A DNA stretch of 64,000 bases from CAYNRA01 sp046296415 (GCA_046296415.1 JBKBLN010000001.1:620001-684000), one strand, 5' to 3'. Positions 1 to 8,563 are shown, counted from the stretch's first letter. A program made the numbers and translations. Notes: generated by a model from the sequence alone, not told the origin.

Positions 1-1
1 C

Positions 2-265
2 GTAATATTGACCTCCATTTTACCAGCCGATCATTTTAATTGGCGTCCTTCGATTGTTGATCCGGCTTCCAAGATTTCAGCCTTGAACGAAGCGCTCAAA
101 AGATTGGCTGCCGATAAAAAAGTGGTCTATCTCGATTACCATACCCCATTAAAAACAACCACCGGAGGATTACCCCTTTCCCTTGCACCCGACGGGGTGC
201 ATCCCAACGAGGCGGGCTATGTCAAAATGGAGCAAATTCTCGGAAATCAACTTTCACTCAAATGA
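2..265 (+). CDS. SGNH/GDSL-type hydrolase, C-terminal part
   Basis: This is the last 87 codons of a gene whose start lies before the window. The frame is open from base 2 and ends at a TGA at 263-265. The visible part carries the SGNH block V motif DGVHPNEAGY, whose Asp and His are the catalytic acid and base in this family, and the preceding LTSILPA and NWRP stretches typical of secreted lipase/acylhydrolase-like members. The nucleophilic Ser block and the Gly and Asn blocks are missing because of the window edge. The stop overlaps the start of the next gene (ATGA), which points to one transcript and coupled translation. The acyl substrate cannot be told from this fragment. Confidence 0.8.
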   Translation, partial: VILTSILPADHFNWRPSIVDPASKISALNEALKRLAADKKVVYLDYHTPLKTTTGGLPLSLAPDGVHPNEAGYVKMEQILGNQLSLK

Positions 266-2331
266 AAAGAGCAAAATGGATTTTTCTTTTTAAAATGGGT
301 ATTTTCCTCTCGTGCTGTCAATCAAAAAAAGAATGGCCGGAATACCTAGGGAATGGAGAAAGAGATCATTTTTCTCCTTCCGTGTTGATCACGCATGAAA
401 ATGTCAACCAATTAAAACCTGTTTGGACCTACTCGCTGCCTGATTCAGGTCAAATTCAGGCCAATGCCCTTATGGTCGATGGAGTGGTTTATGGAGTGTC
501 ACCCACAGTGCAGGTTTTTGCTCTGGATGCTGAAACAGGAAAAGAAAAATGGCGATTTGGGGATCCAATAAATCATTGGTCGGCAACAAGTCGGGGCGTG
601 ACGTATTGGGAAAAGGGGGCCGATAAACGTATTCTTTTCACCGCGGGCCCTACACTTTGGGCATTGCATGCAGAGACAGGAATGCCCGTCAACACATTTG
701 GAAAAAATGGGCAGGTCGATTTGCATCTCGGGCTACCACCCATCTCAAAAGATAAATTCATTATTTCCAATACTCCAGGTACTTTGTTCGAAGATCTGCT
801 GATCATGCCCGTCCGGGTTTCTGAAGGTGTGGATGCTGCACCTGGTGATATTCGAGCGTTTGATGTGGTGACGGGCCGGCTGGTCTGGACGTTCCATACC
901 ATTCCTCATCCAGGTGAATTTGGGTATGAGACCGTTCCAAAAGATGCGTATACCAACCGAGAAATTGGTGGAGCCAATAACTGGGCTGGGATGGCCATTG
1001 ATCGGGATCGTGGAATCGTCTATGTGCCCACAGGTTCTATGGCAGACGATTTCTATGGAGGTAATCGGCCAGGGCGTAATTTATTTGCCAATTGTTTGCT
1101 TGCCTTGGATGCACGTACCGGAAAACGACTTTGGCACTTTCAAACAACCCACCATGACATTTGGGATCGGGATCTCCCAGCCCCCCCTGTCTTGGCCACA
1201 ATCTCATTTCAAGGGAAAAAGCGAGATATCGTCGCCCAAATATCAAAGCAAGGGTATGTTTATGTTTTTGATCGAGTGACAGGTGAGCCACTTTTTCCGA
1301 TGGAGGAGCGAAAAGTACCTCGAAAGGGAGTTCCTGGGGAGGTTACATGGCCTACTCAGCCGTTTCCAAAGCTTCCTTTACCGTTCTCTAGGCAATCGAA
1401 TGAAATAACGAAAGCCCAAATTAGTCCGTTTGCACCCAATCGAACCGAACTACAAGATCAATTGGCTACCTTACAAACAGAGGTGTATCATCCGGGAACA
1501 GAAACAGGTACTTTACTACTTCCAGGCTATGATGGGGGAGCTGAATGGGGTGGAGCGGCGATTGACCGGTCTGGCGTTTTGTATGTCAATTCCAATGAAA
1601 TGGCTTGGATTCTCAAACTCGAAAAAACCAAAAATCAATCCGCAAAGCCTTTAGGTGCCTTGGTGTATGAACAGAATTGTTCCACTTGCCACGGCCCAGA
1701 TCAAAAAGGGGGAGGAAATGTCCCCTCGTTGGTCCAAATTAAAGAACGATTGACCCAAGAAAAGGTGCACCGATTGATCCGGCAAGGAAAAGGCATGATG
1801 CCCGGATTTCCCCAAATCTCTGAAGTGCATCGAAATGCATTGGTTTCCTATTTGTGGGGATCGCAAGATAAACAAGAAGTGACTGAAATCAATTCAACTC
1901 CGCGTCTTCCCTATAAAAGTGATGGATACCACAAATTCTTGGATTCTCGAGGATTACCCGCCATTTCGCCTCCATGGGGTCAATTAACCGCCATTGATTT
2001 GACAACCGGAAAGTTTAAATGGCAAATTCCACTAGGTTTTGAACCGTTGATCGAAAAAGAAACGGGTCGTCGCGATACAGGAGTAGAAAATTACGGAGGG
2101 CCCGTGGTGACGGCTTCGGGCATCTTGTTCATTGCGGCAACAAAGGATGGGTATTTTCGAGCATTTGATACTCGAAATGGTCACTTGCTATGGGAATATA
2201 AACTGCCTGCTGCGGGTTTTGCCACCCCAACGTTGTACGAATGGAAAGGGAAGCCCTATCTTGTGATTGCCTGTGGAGGTACTAAACTTGGTACACCCAA
2301 AGGAAATCAATATGTGGCATTTGGGCTTTAA
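262..2331 (+). CDS. PQQ-dependent dehydrogenase with inserted cytochrome c domain
   Basis: A 689-residue exported quinoprotein that probably oxidises a sugar or alcohol in the periplasm. The N-terminus is a hydrophobic leader ending in FLSCC, a weak lipobox, so it may be a lipoprotein. Residues about 30-450 hold beta-propeller repeats (VFALDAETGKEKW, LLALDARTGKRLW) and PQQ-family motifs (GGANNWAG, HHDIWDRD). A cytochrome c haem site CSTCH at residues 473-477 lies in an inserted domain of about 80 residues, followed by further propeller sequence to the end. Family knowledge: electrons pass from PQQ to the haem and on to the respiratory chain. It overlaps the upstream hydrolase by 4 bases. No PQQ synthesis gene is in the window. 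The substrate is unknown. Confidence 0.88.
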   Translation: MKRAKWIFLFKMGIFLSCCQSKKEWPEYLGNGERDHFSPSVLITHENVNQLKPVWTYSLPDSGQIQANALMVDGVVYGVSPTVQVFALDAETGKEKWRFGDPINHWSATSRGVTYWEKGADKRILFTAGPTLWALHAETGMPVNTFGKNGQVDLHLGLPPISKDKFIISNTPGTLFEDLLIMPVRVSEGVDAAPGDIRAFDVVTGRLVWTFHTIPHPGEFGYETVPKDAYTNREIGGANNWAGMAIDRDRGIVYVPTGSMADDFYGGNRPGRNLFANCLLALDARTGKRLWHFQTTHHDIWDRDLPAPPVLATISFQGKKRDIVAQISKQGYVYVFDRVTGEPLFPMEERKVPRKGVPGEVTWPTQPFPKLPLPFSRQSNEITKAQISPFAPNRTELQDQLATLQTEVYHPGTETGTLLLPGYDGGAEWGGAAIDRSGVLYVNSNEMAWILKLEKTKNQSAKPLGALVYEQNCSTCHGPDQKGGGNVPSLVQIKERLTQEKVHRLIRQGKGMMPGFPQISEVHRNALVSYLWGSQDKQEVTEINSTPRLPYKSDGYHKFLDSRGLPAISPPWGQLTAIDLTTGKFKWQIPLGFEPLIEKETGRRDTGVENYGGPVVTASGILFIAATKDGYFRAFDTRNGHLLWEYKLPAAGFATPTLYEWKGKPYLVIACGGTKLGTPKGNQYVAFGL

Positions 2332-2351
2332 TCGTGTTGAACGATGAATTG

Positions 2352-2498
2352 TTAGGCCCGAAATGGCCCTGCCTCATTTGAATAGGTTAATTCAAGTCCA
2401 ATGGTAAAGTAAAGAGATTGTATTTCTGTATCTAGATTGAAGAGAATGGTATTTTTTCCTCCCAAAGGAATTTCAATCAGAAAGAGGCTTATAAAACT
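2352..2498 (-). pseudogene. Possible gene remnant in frame after the VOC stop codon
   Basis: Directly after the TAA of the VOC gene the same minus-strand frame stays open for 48 codons and ends at a TAA at 2352-2354. It has no Met codon. The translation includes LGGKNTILFNLDTE and SLYFTIGLELTYS, alternating hydrophobic and polar residues like a beta strand of a membrane barrel. VOC proteins normally end where this gene stops, so this is not a missing VOC tail. It could be the decayed end of another gene or chance. Confidence 0.2.
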
Positions 2499-2852
2499 TT
2501 ATGGATTGGATTGTCCGAATGTGAGTAAATTATGATCCGGATCGAGTAGTGAAAACTCCCATTGCCCCCATGGTTTGAGGGATAATGGACCATTTGGGTG
2601 GATGGAAACGCCCCGTTGGATCCAATCTTGGTAAACGCGATGAATCGCCTCGGTTCGAATGTAGATTTGTCCATAATTCTCCAAGGGATTTAAATCCTCG
2701 AAAAGAAAGAAGTGTATCTCCACATTGTCTTTTCTCAATAACAGATAATTTCCATAATCTCCCATGAGCCTAAAGTTTAATGTTTGGGTGTAGAAATCCA
2801 AAGTGGCTACTCTTTCACGCATTGGCAATTTGGGAATTACATCGACTAGCAT
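2499..2852 (-). CDS. VOC-family protein (glyoxalase/bleomycin-resistance fold)
   Basis: 117 residues, the usual length of a single-domain vicinal oxygen chelate protein. The sequence opens with VIPKLPMRERVATLDFYTQTLNF, written here only as its pattern: a first beta strand, then the helix that ends in FY. It closes with WEFSLLDPDHNLLTFGQ, which matches the end of the bleomycin-resistance/dioxygenase subgroup. VEIHFF carries a likely ligand or binding residue. Members bind antibiotics or metals or act as lyases and dioxygenases; the sequence does not say which. It stands alone on the minus strand. After the TAA the same frame stays open for 48 codons (see findings). Confidence 0.85.
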   Translation of the reverse strand: MLVDVIPKLPMRERVATLDFYTQTLNFRLMGDYGNYLLLRKDNVEIHFFLFEDLNPLENYGQIYIRTEAIHRVYQDWIQRGVSIHPNGPLSLKPWGQWEFSLLDPDHNLLTFGQSNP

Positions 2853-3149
2853 AGTTTTGATAGAAATGGAAATGATGGGAAGTGTTGCTTTGGATGGTTA
2901 GATCGGAAATTAATTTATCCAATGCACCAACCTTGGTCAAAAGGAAACCTGTTTTGGATGTAAGATAAGGACAAGCTAGATTAAATTTTTTAGAAAGCAA
3001 TATCTAAAGGGGGGTCTTAATCACGCAAAAGCCTAGCCTTTGGGGATAGGCTTTTGCGCTGTTCTGTTTTTAGGAATTGGTTGGTGCTATGTGACGTTTT
3101 TATGGGCCTTGATAGCTTGTATTGCTTCGTTCAGCACGATTCTATCCGC
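2853..3149. other. Intergenic stretch, no gene seen
   Basis: About 297 bases between two minus-strand genes. It holds the hairpin at 3024-3058 and otherwise only short interrupted frames. I saw no RNA gene and no good match to the Bacteroidota promoter pattern. Confidence 0.6.
3024..3058 (-). terminator. Strong hairpin after the glycosylasparaginase gene
   Basis: A perfect 12-bp stem (CGCAAAAGCCTA paired with TAGGCTTTTGCG) with an 11-base loop, about 90 bases after the glycosylasparaginase stop. There is no clear T run on the minus strand directly after the stem, so termination is likely but not certain. Confidence 0.5.
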
Positions 3150-4184
3150 CTACCCCTTAAAATAACTTTCTGCTGGATACACTTTTCCGGCAGCCTCGCT
3201 GTCTTTTACTGCGTACGAGAAGCCCGGAGCTAGGGAGTAGGCGCCATATTCTCCATTTTTATTGATGGCAATGAATCCGACTTGAAACGTCTTGGCTTTT
3301 TCAGGATTGATTGCCACGATGCGTTCAATGGCCATTCGGCATGCTTCTTTGGGTGATTTTCCCTGGCGCATGAGTTCGACAATCAAAAAAGTACCACATA
3401 CCCGTATGACTTCTTCTCCCTGGCCTGAGCCTGTGGCGGCCCCAACGGCGTTGTCAACATAAAGTCCTGAGCCGATGATCGGGGAGTCGCCAACCCGCCC
3501 GCGCATCTTGAATCCCATCCCACTTGTAGTACAGGCCCCCGACAGATTACCGGATTGATCCAAGGCAATGGAGCCCATCGTGTCATGATTAAAGGAACCA
3601 TCCTCCAGTGTGGCAGGGGCAAAGGGTCCATTTCCGGTGCGTTGCCGAGCTTTGCTTTGCTGCTGCTCGATGTTCTTGATGGGCTTATACTCCGAGGTCT
3701 TGAGCCAGTTGGTGTACGCCTCTTGGGCTTCCTTTGAGAGTTGATCGGACTCCCGTGGAAATCCATTCTCTAATGCAAATTGCCGGGCTCCTTCCCCCAC
3801 AAGCATGACATGTGGGGTGGTTTCCATCAATTTCCGCGCTACCGAAATCGGATGTAGTATATTTTCTAACGCAGCGACGGAGCCACAATTGAATTGGTGA
3901 TCCATAATCGAAGCATCCAACGTGACTTTTCCGTCACGGTCTGGATTACCCCCTAGGCCTACACAGCAATTGATGGAGGCTTCAATATCTCGTGCAGCGG
4001 CCTCCACGGCATCCAGTGCTTTGCCTGTGGGTTGGCGTAAGATTTTCCAAGCGGCTTCGTTTACGGCCAAACCACTATCCCAGGTCGAGACAATCAGTGG
4101 TTTTTTGACAAAATTCGGTCGAAAAGAAGTTAAAAACGGGATTCCTCCCAAAGCAAGTTGCAAAAAAGATCGACGGTTCGACAT
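3150..4184 (-). CDS. N4-(beta-N-acetylglucosaminyl)-L-asparaginase (glycosylasparaginase)
   Basis: A 344-residue N-terminal-nucleophile hydrolase that cleaves the GlcNAc-Asn bond of N-glycan remnants. The N-terminus MSNRRSFLQLALGG is a twin-arginine signal, so the folded enzyme is probably exported. The self-cleavage site is NHDTMG: the precursor is cut between Asp201 and Thr202, which makes Thr202 the new N-terminal nucleophile. The small-subunit motifs RGRVGDSPIIGSG and GATGSGQGEEVIR are intact, so the enzyme should be active. The gene starts 5 bases after the stop of the Dabb gene, so the two are probably one operon. A related plant-type asparaginase is the main alternative but fits the motifs less well. 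Confidence 0.92.
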   Translation of the reverse strand: MSNRRSFLQLALGGIPFLTSFRPNFVKKPLIVSTWDSGLAVNEAAWKILRQPTGKALDAVEAAARDIEASINCCVGLGGNPDRDGKVTLDASIMDHQFNCGSVAALENILHPISVARKLMETTPHVMLVGEGARQFALENGFPRESDQLSKEAQEAYTNWLKTSEYKPIKNIEQQQSKARQRTGNGPFAPATLEDGSFNHDTMGSIALDQSGNLSGACTTSGMGFKMRGRVGDSPIIGSGLYVDNAVGAATGSGQGEEVIRVCGTFLIVELMRQGKSPKEACRMAIERIVAINPEKAKTFQVGFIAINKNGEYGAYSLAPGFSYAVKDSEAAGKVYPAESYFKG

Positions 4185-4189
4185 AAAAT

Positions 4190-4585
4190 TTAAGCGATTT
4201 GGATGGAATCATACACCGTAACTTTTTCCCATAAATGCTGGCAGTCGGCTACGAATTTCAGGTGAATCGGATGTTTTTGGTAAACCTCCTCGGCGGCACC
4301 ATCAGCAAACAAGCAAAGCCAAGAAATTTGATATCCCCGCTCAATCACGTCGCGATTGGTAGGTGCCGGAATACCGATGTGGTGAAATTTGATTGTCGGT
4401 ACCTGAGAAAGCTTCCGAAGGCCAGCTACTAAGGCGTCTCGATCCGCTTGAGAAGTTGGATTTTTTAACCAGAAATAAACATGATGAACAAAGGCTTCTT
4501 TCATTGGGGCAACAGTAGTGGTGGGAGATACAAGAGGCAAGGCTGCTAAAGCCGCCGTTTTTTCGACAAAGGATCGACGTTTCAT
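4190..4585 (-). CDS. Dabb-family (stress-responsive alpha-beta barrel) exported protein
   Basis: 131 residues from the ATG at 4585. That start is preferred because it begins a twin-arginine-like signal (MKRRSFVEKTAALAALPL); a longer open frame upstream has no such support. The mature part begins with HHVYFWLK and contains the ferredoxin-like strand and helix pattern of the Dabb domain, ending KVTVYDSIQ. Dabb proteins are small dimeric barrels, some of them enzymes on polyketides or stress proteins, but most have no known role. It lies 5 bases upstream of the glycosylasparaginase gene, and both carry Tat-type leaders, which suggests shared export. Any functional link is inference. Confidence 0.82.
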   Translation of the reverse strand: MKRRSFVEKTAALAALPLVSPTTTVAPMKEAFVHHVYFWLKNPTSQADRDALVAGLRKLSQVPTIKFHHIGIPAPTNRDVIERGYQISWLCLFADGAAEEVYQKHPIHLKFVADCQHLWEKVTVYDSIQIA

Positions 4586-4718
4586 TGAATATAAGGGATA
4601 GGTTCGTTTCAAGTAAAAATACAATGTTTTTTAAAATAATCAGATCTAATCGATCAATGCATTTTTTTTCGCAACCAAAGAGACGGAAATTTGTTGATCT
4701 AGAAGCGAATTGAATTTT

Positions 4719-6191
4719 ATGAAGAAACGGTCAGTCATTATAGGAGCAGGAATCGGTGGAATTGCCACCGCCATTCGGTTAGCACTTCGAGGAGATCAGG
4801 TGACGGTCATTGAGGCCAATGCCTATCCCGGTGGAAAGTTAAGTAGTTGGTCGGCTAAGGGCTATCGCTTTGACGCAGGTCCTTCCCTATTTACCCTGCC
4901 TGAACGTGTGGATGAACTCTTTGCCATGGCGGGAAAAAATCCAAAAGACTATTTTCAATACCTTCAATTACCAGAGGTTTGCCGGTATTTCTGGGAGGAT
5001 GGAACTCGAATTACCGTCCCCGCGGATCCCACCGAATTCGCACGGGAAGCCGAGCGGATCCTACACGAACCCGCAGCCCATACAGAAGCCTACCTGAAAG
5101 ATTCAGCCTTTAAGTACGAGGTATTGAGTGGATTATTCCTAGAAGATTCCCTTCATAAAATATCTACCTGGCTGTCAAGAAAAGCCTTCAAGGGGTATCT
5201 CAACATGCCCAAAATGGGAATTTTTGGCACCATGGATCAGGCCAATCGAAAACAATTCCAGCAACCTAAAATGGTTCAATTGTTTAATCGATATGCAACC
5301 TACAATGGGTCTGATCCGTATCAGACACCTGCCACCCTCACCATCATTCCTCATTTAGAATATAATATGGGAGCTTATTTCCCGATTCAGGGTATGTATG
5401 GGATCACCCAAAGTTTGGTTTCGCTGGCTAATGAATTGGGAGTCGAATTTCGGATGGAAGAAAAAGTAACTGAAATTTGGGTAGAAAATAAACAAGCCGT
5501 TGGCGTTAAAACCGCTAAAAATCCGCTGGGTGAGCGGTATGATCGGGTGATTAGCAATATGGATGTGACACCCACCTTCCGAAAGTTAATGCCTCGCGAA
5601 AAACACCCCGATCGAATCCTAAATCAACCTAAAAGTGGATCTGGACTCATTTTTTATTGGGGCATAAAAAGGACCTTTTCCGAATTAGGGCTCCATAATA
5701 TTTTCTTTTCTGACGACTATAAATCGGAATTTGAACACCAATTTCAGCGTAAAACCATTTACGCTGATCCCACCATTTACCTCAACATAACCTCCAAATA
5801 TAAGCCGGATGATGCACCCGAAGGATGTGAAAACTGGTTTATTCTGTTAAATGCCCCTGCCAATGAGGGGCAGGATTGGGATGCCTTAATTGCCGAAACA
5901 AGAAAGAATATTTTAGCAAAATTTCAGCGTATTTTGGGGGTTGATATCGAACCCCTCATCGAGACTGAGGATGTCCTCGATCCTAGAACGATTGAATCCA
6001 GAACCTCGAGTGCACAAGGTGCCCTATATGGTAATAGTTCCAACAACCGCTTTGCTGCCTTTCTACGACACGCCAATTTTTCGTCGTCAATCCAAAATTT
6101 GTACTTCGTGGGAGGAAGTGTGCATCCTGGTGGGGGGATTCCCTTGGCCTTGTCGTCAGCCCGAATTGCAGTGGATTTGATGCAAGATTGA
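4719..6191 (+). CDS. crtD: Carotenoid desaturase, CrtD-like (phytoene desaturase family)
   Basis: 490 residues from the ATG at 4719; a TTG 9 bases upstream is a less likely start. The N-terminus has the FAD-binding motif IIGAGIGGIATAIRLA followed by the acidic strand end VTVIEA and PGGKLSSW. The motif FDAGPSLFTLP resembles 1-hydroxycarotenoid 3,4-desaturases (CrtD) more than CrtI, which usually reads FDxGPSxxxMP. The C-terminal signature FVGGSVHPGGGIPLALSSA is intact. The likely role is to add a double bond during synthesis of an acyclic or monocyclic carotenoid at the membrane. No other crt gene lies in the window, so CrtI-type activity cannot be excluded. Confidence 0.85.
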   Translation: MKKRSVIIGAGIGGIATAIRLALRGDQVTVIEANAYPGGKLSSWSAKGYRFDAGPSLFTLPERVDELFAMAGKNPKDYFQYLQLPEVCRYFWEDGTRITVPADPTEFAREAERILHEPAAHTEAYLKDSAFKYEVLSGLFLEDSLHKISTWLSRKAFKGYLNMPKMGIFGTMDQANRKQFQQPKMVQLFNRYATYNGSDPYQTPATLTIIPHLEYNMGAYFPIQGMYGITQSLVSLANELGVEFRMEEKVTEIWVENKQAVGVKTAKNPLGERYDRVISNMDVTPTFRKLMPREKHPDRILNQPKSGSGLIFYWGIKRTFSELGLHNIFFSDDYKSEFEHQFQRKTIYADPTIYLNITSKYKPDDAPEGCENWFILLNAPANEGQDWDALIAETRKNILAKFQRILGVDIEPLIETEDVLDPRTIESRTSSAQGALYGNSSNNRFAAFLRHANFSSSIQNLYFVGGSVHPGGGIPLALSSARIAVDLMQD

Positions 6192-6251
6192 TGTAAAAAA
6201 TACAGGTAATTCTTGATAATCCCGGGTAGATTCCGGTATTTTGTTGGTGAG

Positions 6252-6323
6252 ATGAACACAACTTTCATTCACACCACCCCTCTTTTGGCGCGTCATTCCC
6301 GACGGCCCTACCTCATGGCGTAA
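6252..6323 (+). CDS. Possible 23-residue leader peptide upstream of argC
   Basis: An ATG at 6252, directly preceded by GGTGAG as a possible ribosome site, opens a frame of 23 codons that ends 48 bases before the argC ATG. The peptide contains ARHSRRP, three Arg in six residues. That is suggestive for a gene pair that makes arginine, but no convincing terminator/antiterminator pair follows. It may equally be chance. Confidence 0.2.
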   Translation: MNTTFIHTTPLLARHSRRPYLMA

Positions 6324-6371
6324 GCTTTGAGGCACCAATTGATTATTCCTTTCACTTTTTTAATCACACTT

Positions 6372-7340
6372 ATGCAAACTGTTTCTGCAGGCATCGTGGG
6401 CGGTGCCGGCTACACTGGCGGCGAACTGTTGCGCATCCTATTTCATCATCCCTACGTGCAGGTGGCTTGGGTACATTCTCAGAGCCAAGCGGGTAAGCCC
6501 ATCTACAAAACACACAAAGACCTGATCGGCGAAACAGAGCTTGTCTTTGCTGGTACGTTTGATTGGACCTCGGTACAGGTCATTTTCCTATGTTCGGGGC
6601 ATGGTGAGTCAGCATCATTTTTACAACAAAATGATCTACCCAATACCCTCCGAATCATTGATTTAAGTACCGATTTCCGGGATCAATCTAACGGTTTTTT
6701 ATATGGTCTTCCGGAATGGCAGCGTGGTCGTATCCAAACGGCTCATCGAATTGCCAATCCGGGTTGTTTTGCCACAAGTATTGAGCTTGCACTTTTACCC
6801 TTGGCCCACGAAGGATGGCTAACTAACGATGTCCATGTCTCAGCCGTAACAGGGTCGACAGGGGCGGGCCAATCCCTCAGTGCAACAAGCCACTTTTCTT
6901 GGCGAAACAATAATATTTCCATCTACAAAGCTTTTACTCACCAACATTTAACCGAAATCCGTCAAGCTTTGGTTGGGTTACAGCCCACTTTTGATCGAGG
7001 CATTCATTTCATTCCGTACCGAGGTAATTACACTCGTGGAATATTGGCCAATGTGTACACAACCTTTGAAGGGAGCCTGGATCAAGCGTTGGCATTGTAT
7101 AAAGACTTTTATTCGTCACATCCATTTACCCATGTGACAACCGACGAAATTGATCTCAAGCAAGTCGTCAACACCAATAAATGTTTGATTCAGCTACAAA
7201 AACACGGAGATCAGTTGCTCATCACCTCGGCCATTGATAACCTTTTGAAAGGTGCCTCGGGCCAAGCTGTCCAAAATTTAAATCTCATGTTTGGCCTTCC
7301 CGAGACGGCCGGACTTCACTTAAAACCCATTGGATTTTAA
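6372..7340 (+). CDS. argC: N-acetyl-gamma-glutamyl-phosphate reductase
   Basis: 322 residues from the ATG at 6372. A TTG 45 bases upstream would add a hydrophobic stretch that does not belong to this cytoplasmic family, so the inner start is chosen. The NADP-binding motif GIVGGAGYTGGELLRIL lies at the N-terminus. The catalytic Cys is Cys132 in IANPGCFAT. The motifs VTGSTGAGQS and FIPYRGNYTRGI are typical of the dimerisation domain. It reduces acetylglutamyl phosphate to the semialdehyde, the third step to ornithine (an N-succinyl substrate, as in some Bacteroidetes, cannot be excluded). It lies 2 bases upstream of argD, so the two are one operon. The usual argG neighbour is absent. Confidence 0.95.
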   Translation: MQTVSAGIVGGAGYTGGELLRILFHHPYVQVAWVHSQSQAGKPIYKTHKDLIGETELVFAGTFDWTSVQVIFLCSGHGESASFLQQNDLPNTLRIIDLSTDFRDQSNGFLYGLPEWQRGRIQTAHRIANPGCFATSIELALLPLAHEGWLTNDVHVSAVTGSTGAGQSLSATSHFSWRNNNISIYKAFTHQHLTEIRQALVGLQPTFDRGIHFIPYRGNYTRGILANVYTTFEGSLDQALALYKDFYSSHPFTHVTTDEIDLKQVVNTNKCLIQLQKHGDQLLITSAIDNLLKGASGQAVQNLNLMFGLPETAGLHLKPIGF

Positions 7341-7342
7341 TT

Positions 7343-8467
7343 ATGAACTTATTTGATGTATATCCTCTGTATGACATTGAGCCCGTAAAGGCTCAAGGTA
7401 GTACGCTTTGGGATACGAACGGGCAAAAATACACCGATCTCTATGGTGGGCATGCCGTTATTTCGATCGGACATACCCACCCACGGTATGTACAACGTCT
7501 CAGTGATCAATTGAATAAAATTGGATTCTATTCCAATTCTGTTCAAATTTCGGCCCAAAAAGAGTTAGCCGAGCGATTAGGTCGTGTGTCTGGGTTACCC
7601 GAGTATGATTTATTTTTAGTGAATTCTGGGGCAGAGGCCAATGAAAATGCGTTAAAACTCGCTTCTTTTCATACAGGTCGTACCCGTGTGGTGGCTTGCA
7701 CGAAAGCCTTCCACGGCCGGACCTCCGCTGCGGTAGCCGTAACTGACAATCCTTCGATCAAGGCTCCTTTGAATTTTGATCAGCATGTCACCTTTGTTCC
7801 TTTCAACAACGTGGAAGCCGTAAAAACGGCAATTACAGAAGAAACCGCCGCTGTTATTGTAGAAGGAATTCAAGGGGTAGGTGGAATCCACGTGGCGACT
7901 GAGGAATTCTATCAAGCGATTCGCACGCGGTGCGATGAGACCGGAACCGTATTCATCCATGATAGTGTTCAATGTGGCTATGGTCGCTCAGGGGCGTTTT
8001 TTACCTTCCAGCATGGTCAGGTTTTACCTGATTTGATCACCACGGCCAAAGGAATGGGCAATGGTTTTCCGGTCGGAGGGGTGTTGATCTCACCCAAATT
8101 CAAAGCTAAACACGGTCTATTAGGAACCACTTTTGGGGGAAACCACCTCGCCTGTACGGCTGCCAATGCTGTCTTAGAAGTAATGGAGGAAGAGCAATTG
8201 ATTTCTAGGGCTGGCCACCTAGGAACCCAATGGATGAAAGCCCTCAGTGAAATTCCAGGAATTGCTGAAGTTCGCGGGCAAGGATTGATGATCGGGTTGG
8301 AGCTTGAAAAGCCCGTTGGTCCGGTTCGAGAAGCCTTGTTGCGGCAACATTTTTTCTTTACGGGTGTGGCAGGTGGACATACCATCCGGTTACTTCCGGC
8401 ACTCAATGTAGCTGAGTCGGATATGCATCGTTTTGTAGAGGCGCTTCGTAGTTTGCTAGTGGGCTGA
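7343..8467 (+). CDS. argD: Acetylornithine aminotransferase
   Basis: A 374-residue PLP-dependent class III aminotransferase, slightly shorter than the roughly 400 of enterobacterial ArgD and typical for this phylum. It converts the acyl-glutamate semialdehyde made by ArgC into acyl-ornithine. The PLP lysine is Lys236 in TTAKGMGNGFPVGG. The cofactor motifs NSGAEANENALKLA, FHGRT and DSVQCGYGRSG are all present; the last one reads DSVQ where most members have DEVQ, with Ser in the Glu place. The gene starts 2 bases after argC and is followed by two hairpins, so the transcript probably ends there. An N-succinylornithine substrate is possible. Confidence 0.93.
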   Translation: MNLFDVYPLYDIEPVKAQGSTLWDTNGQKYTDLYGGHAVISIGHTHPRYVQRLSDQLNKIGFYSNSVQISAQKELAERLGRVSGLPEYDLFLVNSGAEANENALKLASFHTGRTRVVACTKAFHGRTSAAVAVTDNPSIKAPLNFDQHVTFVPFNNVEAVKTAITEETAAVIVEGIQGVGGIHVATEEFYQAIRTRCDETGTVFIHDSVQCGYGRSGAFFTFQHGQVLPDLITTAKGMGNGFPVGGVLISPKFKAKHGLLGTTFGGNHLACTAANAVLEVMEEEQLISRAGHLGTQWMKALSEIPGIAEVRGQGLMIGLELEKPVGPVREALLRQHFFFTGVAGGHTIRLLPALNVAESDMHRFVEALRSLLVG

Positions 8468-8475
8468 TTCAATAT

Positions 8476-8516
8476 AAAAAAATCGGGGGGGTATCAACAT
8501 ACCCACCCCGACTTTT
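8476..8516 (+). terminator. Rho-independent terminator of argCD
   Basis: A GC-rich stem (TCGGGGGGGTAT paired with ATACCCACCCCGA, one base bulged) with a 4-base loop, followed by CTTTTAATA. It begins 9 bases after the argD stop. Confidence 0.85.
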
Positions 8517-8520
8517 AATA

Positions 8521-8563
8521 AAAAAAGATGTCGAGCTTTTCTATTAAGCAAGACATCTTTTGA
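8521..8563 (+). terminator. Second hairpin after argCD
   Basis: A perfect 10-bp stem (AAAAGATGTC at 8523-8532 with GACATCTTTT at 8552-8561). The inner GCTT and AAGC can extend it. It stands 5 bases after the first terminator and probably acts as a back-up. Confidence 0.6.

Noticed and set aside
2815..3000. A 61-codon minus-strand frame at the start of the VOC gene.
   Set aside because: It overlaps the true VOC start in another frame, shows no domain and no start signals; the VOC frame is clearly coding.
3087..3152. A 20-codon minus-strand frame reading NEAIQAIKAHKNVT after the glycosylasparaginase stop.
   Set aside because: Too short, bounded by stops on both sides, no family match that I recognise, and no start signals.
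6311..6359. A terminator-like hairpin between the short arginine-rich frame and argC.
   Set aside because: The stem is only 5 bp and the T run comes about 20 bases later, so it does not qualify as an attenuator on its own.
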